Source of the DNA: Rhodobiaceae bacterium
GTDB lineage: Bacteria; Pseudomonadota; Alphaproteobacteria; Micropepsales; Micropepsaceae
NCBI GenBank assembly: GCA_009885515.1
Contig: VFKO01000353.1
Coordinates: 1-13,843, forward strand
Direction: 5' to 3'
DNA: 13,843 nucleotides
Position numbers and translations under genes: made by a program. Positions 7,678-13,843 of the stretch are shown one piece after another. How positions within the stretch are numbered: the stretch's first letter is position 1; each line of letters opens with the position of its first letter. The notes under the pieces were generated by a model that did no database searches, had not been told where the DNA came from, and worked only from the letters and a program-made list of their open reading frames with translations.

Positions 7678-8144
7678 GCGCGTTGCGCTTCCCGCAGCTC
7701 CACAACCCGGAAATCTGGATAGACGGCTTCTTCGTCACCCGTCAGAGATTTCACCAAGTCCAGCATGCGTTTCCGCACGCGTGGGTCATTTATCTTTGTA
7801 AAAGCTCGAACAAGCTGGAAGCCCTCAGCACTCGAGAGGAACTCCATCATGTACGGACCGGCTTCGATATCTACGGACGACGACTGACCATTCGTACGGC
7901 GTACGCCATGCTCAGGGCCCAGATCGTCGAAGAAATACGACACCGGAACACCGAGTATTGTTGAGATATCATAGAGACGGCTGGCACCAATACGATTGGC
8001 GCCCTTTTCATACTTTTGCACCTGCTGAAAAGTAAGACCCAGCATTTCACCGAGTTTTTCTTGACTCATTCCAATTAACATGCGGCGAAGACGAACGCGG
8101 CTTCCGACATGCGCATCAACAGACGAGGGTTGTTTTTTGGCCAA
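7674..8144 (-). CDS. Xre-family (Cro/CI-type HTH) transcriptional regulator
   Basis: The product is a 156-residue DNA-binding protein. An HTH_3 domain covers about 14-70 (VGSRVRLRRMLIGMSQEKLG), with the recognition helix near LTFQQVQKYEKGANRI (37-52). A C-terminal part of about 80 residues (EFLSSAEGFQLVRAFTKI, RKRMLDLVKSL) probably serves dimerisation or sensing. This protein type is conserved in Alphaproteobacteria and often sits next to metK; its targets are not evident here. The start is TTG at 8142-8144, supported by AAAGGAG seven nt upstream. The gene has its own structured 250 bp upstream region and a downstream terminator, so it is probably a single-gene unit. The palindrome at 8212-8224 could be its own operator. 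Confidence 0.93.
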   Translation of the reverse strand: MAKKQPSSVDAHVGSRVRLRRMLIGMSQEKLGEMLGLTFQQVQKYEKGANRIGASRLYDISTILGVPVSYFFDDLGPEHGVRRTNGQSSSVDIEAGPYMMEFLSSAEGFQLVRAFTKINDPRVRKRMLDLVKSLTGDEEAVYPDFRVVELREAQRA

Positions 8145-8149
8145 GGGGG

Positions 8150-8156
8150 GACTCCT
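8150..8156 (-). promoter_or_regulatory. Shine-Dalgarno deciding a TTG start for the Xre gene
   Basis: AAAGGAG on the minus strand is a near-perfect anti-16S match. It lies 7 nt before TTG at 8142-8144, followed by the conserved MAKKQPSSVDAHVGSRVRLR start of this family. It makes TTG the clear start codon. Confidence 0.75.
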
Positions 8157-8211
8157 TTACGACTGACAAGATACCCGATTGCTGCCACCAGCTCGCAACC
8201 AAGCTTCCACG

Positions 8212-8224
8212 ATAACGTCGTTAT
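8212..8224. promoter_or_regulatory. 13-bp palindrome upstream of the Xre gene, possible operator
   Basis: ATAACG (8212-8217) and CGTTAT (8219-8224) are perfect inverted repeats around one central base, 67 bp before the Xre start codon. Short dyads of this kind are typical binding sites of dimeric HTH repressors. That the neighbouring regulator binds here is inference. I see only a weak downstream promoter-like match (TTGCGA, 19 nt, TATCTT). Confidence 0.35.
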
Positions 8225-8225
8225 T

Positions 8226-8336
8226 GGCAGCCATCTTTTATTGATGGCTTTGCCCCCGCATTTCGAGACCCACGCTACGCAAGCGTGGAAAGACAATTAT
8301 TGGAGGCCTAAGCCGCTGCGCCCCTCGCAGTGCGGC
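8226..8336. repeat. Three successive inverted repeats in the lnt-Xre gap
   Basis: The 250 bp between lnt and the Xre gene (8145-8394) holds no credible ORF but has dense dyad symmetry. The first is AGCCATC 8229-8235 with GATGGCT 8243-8249, extendable by GGC/GCC at 8226-8228 and 8252-8254. The second is CCACGCT 8270-8276 with AGCGTGG 8282-8288. The third is GCCGCTGCG 8312-8320 with CGCAG 8326-8330 and CGGC 8333-8336, with a 2 nt bulge. None is followed by a T run on the transcribed strand, so they are not canonical terminators. They may shape the 3' end of lnt mRNA, a leader of the regulator, or a small RNA. Confidence 0.5.
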
Positions 8337-8394
8337 CATGGAAAACCAAGTGACCCCCAGTAGCCATCTCGATCTCAATGATTCTCACTTAATG

Positions 8395-10029
8395 CTACAT
8401 CGTTGTAACGGTCAACTGTCTTAAAGGGCTAGTTCGAGAAAAAATAAGGGCGCCACCTACGAGAACGAGCAGCATTGCTCCAAAAATCCCGTCTCGGGCG
8501 AATCCGAATATCGTTGCATTTAGCGGCTTTGGAAGCCGTGAATCAACAACACCCGATTTGTCGAGTGGAAGCGACACAATGATTCGCCCATAAGGGTCAA
8601 TCACTGCAGAGACTCCCGTGTTTGCTGCACGTGCGATCGCCAACCCCTCTTCCACTGCGCGAACTCTCGCAATACCGAGATGCTGATACGGCCCTGCCCA
8701 AGGCCCAAACCATGAATCATCTGTCATGTTAATCAGCCATTTGGGCCGCACGTCATCCTCCACGACTGCGGATGGAAAAATGGCCTCGTAGCATATCAAT
8801 GGACCGAACGGCGGCGTACCAGGAACGGTGATCGTTTTGACGCCGCCGCCGCTGCTGAACCCGCCGTTGGAACCAGCCAGTTGACTGATTCCCAGTTTCT
8901 CAAGCCAATGAAACATTGGCAAATATTCGCCAAACGGTACCAGGTGAGACTTGTCGTAAGTTGCAAGCTCCCTGCCAGCGCCATCAATGGCCACCATGCT
9001 ATTGAAATATTTTTTCGGCTCTCCCTCTTCGAACCTTTGTGTGCCTGTCAGCAACAGGGCTCGATCATGCAAAACCTCGCCGATAACCTCCAATGCACCA
9101 TCCGTCGACACCAAGAAAAACGGCGGGGCCGCCTCCGGCCAAATGACATGCGTGCGCGTTTCCAAACCAGGCGTGCGCGTTAGTTCTATTAGCAATTGCC
9201 AATTGCGCTGCAGCAGTTCTGGTTTCCATTTTTCTGATTGCGGAACATTGGGCTGTACAAGCCTTAAGGCGACATCCTCAAACACAGGAACGGCCTGACC
9301 TGGCACCCGTAAAATTCCAAACAAAAACACAGCCCCGATGAGCCCCAGCGAGAGCAGCAAAGGCCAAGCCCGCTCAATCGCCTTGCCGCGAGCGTCAATG
9401 ACCGCCGCAGGAAGACACACTGCAAGAAGGGTGACCAGGCTTAGCCCGTAGATGCCGTACACTGACGCGGTCTGGATCATGCTGTCAGACCCTGACCAAA
9501 CGTATCCCGGCAGGTTCCAGGGAAAACCTGTGAAGACGTGTCCGCGCAACCACTCAGCCGCACTCAGCCCCGCGACCATGGCAAAAACACGGCCCGCGCC
9601 ATTTGACCACTGCAATCGGGCGCCGATCGCTGCGCCGGCAAAAAACAGCGCAAGCCCGCCGGGAAATATCAAAGCCACAAACGGAAGCAGCCACGCGTGG
9701 CGATCCGCATCCACGACGAAGGCAAACCCAACCCAATGCAAGCCCACAAGAAAATAACCAAACCCAAAAGCCCATGAAATCAGAGCTGCGGCGGTCCATC
9801 GCTGCGACGTCTCAATTGCGCCATCGATCATCCAGACAAGCGCTGGAAAACTGAAAAAAAGTACGGGCCAAATATTCAGTGGAGCATGAGCAAGCGCCGA
9901 CAACGCACCAAGCCCCCCAGCAACAAGCAAGCGTTTTCCACCCGTGAGATGCCGGAACCAAAGCGCCGCCGCTACTAAGTAGGAAAAAATCGTCCGCACA
10001 TCCAGGCGGGACAACAACAACCTAGCCAT
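8395..10029 (-). CDS. lnt: Apolipoprotein N-acyltransferase
   Basis: Lnt adds the third acyl chain to the N-terminal cysteine of lipoproteins, in the inner membrane with its active site facing the periplasm. With the ATG at 10027-10029 the product is 544 residues. The N-terminal 245 residues form several hydrophobic membrane segments. A carbon-nitrogen hydrolase domain follows (about 250-500), and there is a final membrane segment near 515-535. The catalytic triad is visible as Glu299 in WPEAAPPF, Lys360 in YDKSHLVPFGEYLP and Cys413 in LICYEAIFP. A GTG six codons upstream (10045-10047) is an alternative start. I prefer the ATG because it overlaps corC by only 8 bp. It is the last gene of the miaB-phoH-ybeY-corC-lnt run, matching the E. 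coli ybeZYX-lnt order. No clear terminator follows. Confidence 0.97.
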   Translation of the reverse strand: MARLLLSRLDVRTIFSYLVAAALWFRHLTGGKRLLVAGGLGALSALAHAPLNIWPVLFFSFPALVWMIDGAIETSQRWTAAALISWAFGFGYFLVGLHWVGFAFVVDADRHAWLLPFVALIFPGGLALFFAGAAIGARLQWSNGAGRVFAMVAGLSAAEWLRGHVFTGFPWNLPGYVWSGSDSMIQTASVYGIYGLSLVTLLAVCLPAAVIDARGKAIERAWPLLLSLGLIGAVFLFGILRVPGQAVPVFEDVALRLVQPNVPQSEKWKPELLQRNWQLLIELTRTPGLETRTHVIWPEAAPPFFLVSTDGALEVIGEVLHDRALLLTGTQRFEEGEPKKYFNSMVAIDGAGRELATYDKSHLVPFGEYLPMFHWLEKLGISQLAGSNGGFSSGGGVKTITVPGTPPFGPLICYEAIFPSAVVEDDVRPKWLINMTDDSWFGPWAGPYQHLGIARVRAVEEGLAIARAANTGVSAVIDPYGRIIVSLPLDKSGVVDSRLPKPLNATIFGFARDGIFGAMLLVLVGGALIFSRTSPLRQLTVTTM

Positions 10030-11008
10030 CCACGTCGGCCAATACACCAGAATTGGTTTCGCCCGGATCTGGCTGCGCTTTTGTCGAGCCGCTGGACTTT
10101 GTCACGCGTATCCGCAGTCGTCGAAGCCGCCGCGGATCAGCATCAAGAACTTCAAATTCAATCCCAACAGGGTGCTTCACGATTTCACCGCGCTGAGGCA
10201 CGCGGCCAACGAGTGAAAACACCAGGCCCGCGAGCGTGTCGATCTCTTCTGCAGCCTCATCGTCAGCCAGCTTTAACCCGACAAGCCGCTCAATCTCCTC
10301 AAGATCAACGCGCGCGCTTGCGTCAAACTCGCCGTCGCCACGCGGCACAATTTCTATGGCTTCTTCCGTATCGTGCTCGTCTTCGATATCACCGACAATC
10401 TGTTCGACCAGATCTTCGATCGAAACCAGCCCGTCTGTGCCGCCATACTCATCAATGACCAGAGCCAGATGTATGCGTGTCGCTTGCATTTTGACCAGCA
10501 GGTTCACGACCGGCATCGACGGTGGAACGAACAAAACATCTCGGCGAATATCCTGAATCGTCTTGGGATGTGGCGCCCCTTCGCTCTCGGGAACCGCAAG
10601 CCCTATCAATTCCTTGATATGAACCATGCCGACCGGATTATCGAGCGACTCCCGATAGACGGGCAGCCGGGAATGCTGTGCGTCACGAAACATACGCACG
10701 AGATCGTCCAATGACGTGGAAACTTCAACGCCGATAATGTCGGCGCGTGGCACCATGACATCTGCAACCGTCAGCTCCCCAAAGCTCAGGAGTTTGAGCA
10801 TCATCGAGCGTTCTTCGCGTGCCAACGGCCGGTCCACGGCATCGCTCTCTTCGATAACTTCTTCAAGGCTTTCGCGTAACCGTGCGGAATCATCCTTTCC
10901 GCGCGCAAGCCGGTTGATCAGGCTCACAAAGGCCTGCGGCCACGACGATGGCTTGGGGGTACTCTGACCGTTTTCCGCCTTGCGTGTACCGGGCGTCGCT
11001 TCAACCAC
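10022..11008 (-). CDS. corC: Cytosolic CBS-domain protein, CorC/YbeX (hemolysin C) family
   Basis: The product is 328 residues without membrane segments. Two CBS domains cover about 80-140 (VPRADIIGVE, HSRLPVYRES) and 158-210, including the family signature DEYGGTDGLV at 186-195. A CorC/HlyC transporter-associated domain follows at about 225-310. There is no N-terminal DUF21 membrane domain, so this is the YbeX type. The family has been linked to Mg/Co efflux and, from its ybeZYX context, to ribosome metabolism; the substrate or ligand here is not known. I chose GTG 11006-11008, which has GAGGG 8 nt upstream and overlaps the ybeY stop by 8 bp. A TTG at 11021-11023 is possible but has no Shine-Dalgarno. 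It overlaps lnt by 8 bp. Confidence 0.92.
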   Translation of the reverse strand: MVEATPGTRKAENGQSTPKPSSWPQAFVSLINRLARGKDDSARLRESLEEVIEESDAVDRPLAREERSMMLKLLSFGELTVADVMVPRADIIGVEVSTSLDDLVRMFRDAQHSRLPVYRESLDNPVGMVHIKELIGLAVPESEGAPHPKTIQDIRRDVLFVPPSMPVVNLLVKMQATRIHLALVIDEYGGTDGLVSIEDLVEQIVGDIEDEHDTEEAIEIVPRGDGEFDASARVDLEEIERLVGLKLADDEAAEEIDTLAGLVFSLVGRVPQRGEIVKHPVGIEFEVLDADPRRLRRLRIRVTKSSGSTKAQPDPGETNSGVLADVDG

Positions 11009-11486
11009 GCGTCTTGCCCTCAAGGATGTAGGGATTTGAGATGCTCATATCGGAAAGGATGGCGATTTCGAGCCCCTCCATCAAGCGCGCTGCGCGCGGA
11101 TTGATGTGATCATAGCCAAGCAAATGCAAAAATCCATGCAGAATCATATGTTTGGAATGATTAACAAAACTCTTCCCCTGCCTCTGCGCTTCCCGCTTCA
11201 CTGTTTCAAAAGCAATGGCAATTCCACCGAGTGGAATATCCGGATCCGGGAAAGACAGGACATTGGTACTCACCCGCTTCCCCCGGAATTGAAAATTCAG
11301 CGCCTTCAATCTCTCGTCATCGGCAAAAACCAGGGCAACTTCGCTGCCAGATGGAACACAAATCAAGTCGCGCCGGCCGAATGCACGACGGAGAATCAAA
11401 CAGGACTCACGTTGCAAGTGTGGCCACGCAGCCTGCCAGTCCGCACAATCAACTTGAATGTCAATCTTGAGCGTTGCCCGCGGCAT
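11001..11486 (-). CDS. ybeY: Endoribonuclease YbeY (rRNA maturation factor)
   Basis: YbeY is a zinc-dependent RNase involved in 16S rRNA 3' maturation and 70S quality control. The product is 161 residues, the usual size. The zinc-binding motif HGFLHLLGYDH supplies His117, His121 and His127, and the conserved TNVLSFP is at 74-80. The downstream MEGLEIAIL segment also fits the family. The start is ATG at 11484-11486, with GGAG (11494-11497) seven nt upstream. Only 3 bp separate it from the phoH stop, and it overlaps corC. The phoH-ybeY-corC order is the classic ybeZYX arrangement. Confidence 0.97.
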   Translation of the reverse strand: MPRATLKIDIQVDCADWQAAWPHLQRESCLILRRAFGRRDLICVPSGSEVALVFADDERLKALNFQFRGKRVSTNVLSFPDPDIPLGGIAIAFETVKREAQRQGKSFVNHSKHMILHGFLHLLGYDHINPRAARLMEGLEIAILSDMSISNPYILEGKTRG

Positions 11487-11489
11487 GAG

Positions 11490-12485
11490 TTAGCTCCGTT
11501 TCGCGCCCTGATTTCGTCGCAGGTCAAACGCCGCATACGCTCGCACAATGCGCTGCACCATCGGGTGGCGCACAACATCTTCATCAGTAAACTCAATCAT
11601 CGCAACGCCTTCGACGTTTGCGAGCACAGACCGGGCTTCTGCAAGTCCCGAAGTTTGGCCTGCGGGCAGGTCGGTCTGTGTCAGATCGCCCGTCACGGCC
11701 ATCCGGGCACCTTCACCCAACCGCGTCAGAAACATCTTCATCTGCTGGGGTGTGCTGTTCTGCGCTTCATCGAGAATGACATAGGAATGCGCCAATGTAC
11801 GCCCGCGCATGAACGCCAGCGGCGCCACTTCAATAATGCCTTCATCCAGCCGCCTCTGGATGAGATCAGCAGGTAGCATGTCGTGCAGCGCGTCGTACAA
11901 TGGCCTCAAATACGGATCGACTTTTTCCTTCATGTCCCCAGGCAGGAACCCTAGCCGCTCCCCGGCCTCGACAGCTGGGCGCGACAGGATCAATCGCTCA
12001 ACTTCGCCGCGAGCCAGCATGCTCACGCCTGCGGCAACGGCCAAATACGTTTTACCCGTACCGGCAGGGCCCAAGCCCAGCACCAAATCATGCTTGGTGA
12101 GCGCTTCGACATACCGGGCCTGCCCGGGCGTTCGCGGCCGTATAGTGCGCTTTGGCGTCGACACCGAACTTGAACTCGCCACAACTGAATCTCCACCTAA
12201 TCCAAGCCTGATCGCCCGATCCACATCGGTGATGGAAACTTCGTGACCGCGGTCCGCGTAGGCATAGAGATCGCGCAGAACCTGCGCGCCGTGCGCACGC
12301 GAGTTCGCGGGCCCGTGAATCGTCAGTCGATTCCCGCGATGAACAATTTCAATCTCGAGCTTCCGTTCGATCTCAACCAGATGCTGGTTGTGCGGACCAA
12401 CCACCCGGGCAAGAACAGCGTTCTCGCCAAACTCCACTTGCGAGACTTGTGCGTCCTGACCCGTCCGTTTCGATTTGGTGGTCAC
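11490..12485 (-). CDS. ybeZ: PhoH-family ATPase (YbeZ)
   Basis: The product is 331 residues. An N-terminal KH-like part (about 15-100) is followed by a P-loop PhoH domain. The Walker A motif GPAGTGKT is at 139-146 and the Walker B-like VILDEAQN at 236-243. SRPAVEAGERLGFLPGD (168-184) and the sensor-like TGDLTQTDLP are also present. PhoH proteins are predicted RNA-linked NTPases or helicases that act with YbeY. The start is GTG at 12483-12485, overlapping the miaB TGA by 4 bp (GTGA). It is 3 bp from ybeY, so the genes are very probably co-translated. Confidence 0.96.
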   Translation of the reverse strand: MTTKSKRTGQDAQVSQVEFGENAVLARVVGPHNQHLVEIERKLEIEIVHRGNRLTIHGPANSRAHGAQVLRDLYAYADRGHEVSITDVDRAIRLGLGGDSVVASSSSVSTPKRTIRPRTPGQARYVEALTKHDLVLGLGPAGTGKTYLAVAAGVSMLARGEVERLILSRPAVEAGERLGFLPGDMKEKVDPYLRPLYDALHDMLPADLIQRRLDEGIIEVAPLAFMRGRTLAHSYVILDEAQNSTPQQMKMFLTRLGEGARMAVTGDLTQTDLPAGQTSGLAEARSVLANVEGVAMIEFTDEDVVRHPMVQRIVRAYAAFDLRRNQGAKRS

Positions 12486-13840
12486 TGCACTGCCGCTCGC
12501 GGCGAAAATTCCGGAACGATTTCGGCTTTCAAACTGTTTGTCATTGCAGCAATCACTTTAACGCGCACAATGTCTCCAATCTTCATTTCCGGCGCCATCA
12601 CATGAACGGATTGTAAATACTGGCTGCGCCCAATGATCTGCCCTGTGTGCCGGCCCGGCTTTTCAAGCAACACATCCAATGTTTGCCCGACGCTCACCGC
12701 CGCGAACTGCGCGGCTTGAGACAACAACAACGTTTGCAGCCTCTCGAGCCGTTGTGATTTCACGTCTTCTGGAATTTGCCCGCGCGCTGCGGCGGCTGGC
12801 GTGCCGGGTCTGGGCGAATATTTGAACGTGTAAGCCTGTGCGAACCCTGTTTCGCGAACAAGCTCAAGGGTGTCTTCAAAATCAGAATCGTTCTCACCAG
12901 GAAACCCCACAATAAAATCTGACGACAGCGCGATGTCTGGCCGGGCCGCGCGAATACGCGCAATGAGACGCCGGTAGTCTTCGCACGAATGTCCACGGTT
13001 CATCGCTTCCAAAATCCCGTCCGAACCCGATTGCACCGGCAAATGCAAAAAGGGCATCAACTTTTGCTCGCTGGCATGCGCCTCAATGAGGTCATCACCC
13101 ATGTCGCGGGGATGGCTAGTCATATAGCGCAGGCGCTGCAGGCCATCGATGCGCGCCAGCCGCTGAATCAATCTTCCAAGCCCCACGATTTCGCCACGAT
13201 CCCCAAGGCCGTGATACGCGTTGACGTTTTGCCCAAGCAGCGTAATTTCGCGAACACCGGCCTCAATCAAGCGGCGGGCTTCGTCTTCAATCTGGGCAGC
13301 TGGCCTGGAATACTCGGCGCCACGCGTGTAGGGCACCACGCAAAATGTACAGAATTTATCACACCCTTCCTGCACAGTGAGATACGCCGCCGGCCCATTG
13401 ACCAATCGCTCAGCCGGCAATGAATCGAACTTATCGACAACGGGAAATTCGGTATCAATCGCCTTTCCACTTCGCGAAACCTTTGCGACCATCTCGGGCA
13501 ACCGGTGATAGACCTGCGGGCCCATCACGATGTCCACCACGCTGGCGCGACGCATCAACTCTTCACCTTCGGCTTGTGCAACACAGCCCGCCACTGCAAC
13601 AATCAGGCGCTCGCCTTGCGCTTCACGCGACCGCTTGAGCGCACATAATCGGCCAAGTTCGGAGTAGACCTTCTCGGCGGCTTTTTCGCGAATGTGGCAG
13701 GTGTTGAGCACAACCATATCAGCGCCATCGGCACAATCGACCCGCGTATAGCCATGCGGCGCCATAACATCCGCCATCCTGGCGGAATCATACTCGTTCA
13801 TCTGGCAACCATAGGTTTTGATGAAAAGTTTGCGGCTCAC
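12482..13840 (-). CDS. miaB: tRNA-2-methylthio-N6-dimethylallyladenosine synthase MiaB (5' end at window edge)
   Basis: MiaB is a radical-SAM enzyme that adds the 2-methylthio group to i6A37 of tRNA. At least 452 residues are visible. The N-terminal methylthiotransferase domain has Cys12 (KTYGCQMNEYDSARM), Cys48 (NTCHIREKA) and Cys86 (AGCVAQAEGEEL), the auxiliary Fe-S cluster ligands. The radical-SAM triad is Cys160, Cys164 and Cys167 (CDKFCTFC), followed by VPYTRGAEYSR. A C-terminal TRAM domain covers about 385-445. The visible start is GTG at 13838-13840, three bases from the window edge. The true start may lie upstream, as family members often have a few extra N-terminal residues. It is the first visible gene of the operon that continues to lnt. 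Confidence 0.96.
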   Translation of the reverse strand: MSRKLFIKTYGCQMNEYDSARMADVMAPHGYTRVDCADGADMVVLNTCHIREKAAEKVYSELGRLCALKRSREAQGERLIVAVAGCVAQAEGEELMRRASVVDIVMGPQVYHRLPEMVAKVSRSGKAIDTEFPVVDKFDSLPAERLVNGPAAYLTVQEGCDKFCTFCVVPYTRGAEYSRPAAQIEDEARRLIEAGVREITLLGQNVNAYHGLGDRGEIVGLGRLIQRLARIDGLQRLRYMTSHPRDMGDDLIEAHASEQKLMPFLHLPVQSGSDGILEAMNRGHSCEDYRRLIARIRAARPDIALSSDFIVGFPGENDSDFEDTLELVRETGFAQAYTFKYSPRPGTPAAAARGQIPEDVKSQRLERLQTLLLSQAAQFAAVSVGQTLDVLLEKPGRHTGQIIGRSQYLQSVHVMAPEMKIGDIVRVKVIAAMTNSLKAEIVPEFSPRAAVQ

Positions 13841-13843
13841 GAC

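Noticed and set aside
10022..11008. Membrane hemolysin or Mg/Co exporter with a DUF21 domain
   Set aside because: The protein has no hydrophobic segments; it is the soluble CBS/YbeX type, and a toxin function should not be read from the family name.
11106..11876. 256-codon open frame on the plus strand opposite ybeY and phoH
   Set aside because: Its His/Arg-rich composition is typical of antisense frames; both minus-strand genes are certain.
1..13843. A novel defence, mobile or biosynthetic system
   Set aside because: All twelve genes are recognised conserved core genes or a common regulator. There are no transposases, terminal repeats, CRISPR repeats, integrases or orphan clusters.

Overview
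This window is a dense, single-strand block of bacterial housekeeping genes. All twelve genes I support lie on the minus strand, so transcription runs from the right edge to the left edge. The order is miaB, phoH (ybeZ), ybeY, corC/ybeX-type CBS protein, lnt, an Xre-family regulator, metK, trmB, rimP, nusA, ylxR (fused to an L7Ae-like domain) and infB. It joins two clusters that are separate in E. coli (miaB-ybeZYX-lnt and rimP-nusA-infB), with a regulator, metK and trmB between them. That order, the IF-2 N-terminal region, the YlxR-L7Ae fusion and the small Xre protein all point to an alphaproteobacterium, most like Hyphomicrobiales (Rhizobiales) in layout. I cannot name a genus. I see no mobile element, CRISPR array, tRNA, rRNA or phage gene.

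Right part (13840 to 8395): miaB, phoH, ybeY, corC and lnt are packed with 4 to 8 bp overlaps or a 3 bp gap, so they are almost certainly one operon. They cover tRNA modification (MiaB), rRNA maturation and ribosome quality control (YbeY, PhoH), a cytosolic CBS protein and outer-membrane lipoprotein acylation (Lnt). The miaB start sits at the window edge and may extend beyond it.

Middle part (8394 to 6419): a 250 bp gap carrying several inverted repeats precedes the Xre regulator, which starts with TTG behind a strong Shine-Dalgarno sequence. A very strong intrinsic terminator lies between the regulator and metK, only 14 nt before the metK start codon. A possible metK promoter overlaps the terminator stem. 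metK (SAM synthetase) then runs into trmB (a SAM-dependent tRNA methyltransferase), whose conserved N-terminus has no ATG, GTG or TTG start.

Left part (5741 to 1): a 139 bp gap with a possible promoter and a hairpin precedes the rimP-nusA-ylxR-infB operon for ribosome maturation, transcription elongation and translation initiation. infB runs off the left edge and lacks only its last few codons.

I found no undescribed multi-gene system; the content is conserved core. The points worth checking are regulatory or concern gene starts: the metK terminator/promoter overlap, the non-canonical trmB start, the structured DNA before the regulator and the rimP leader.
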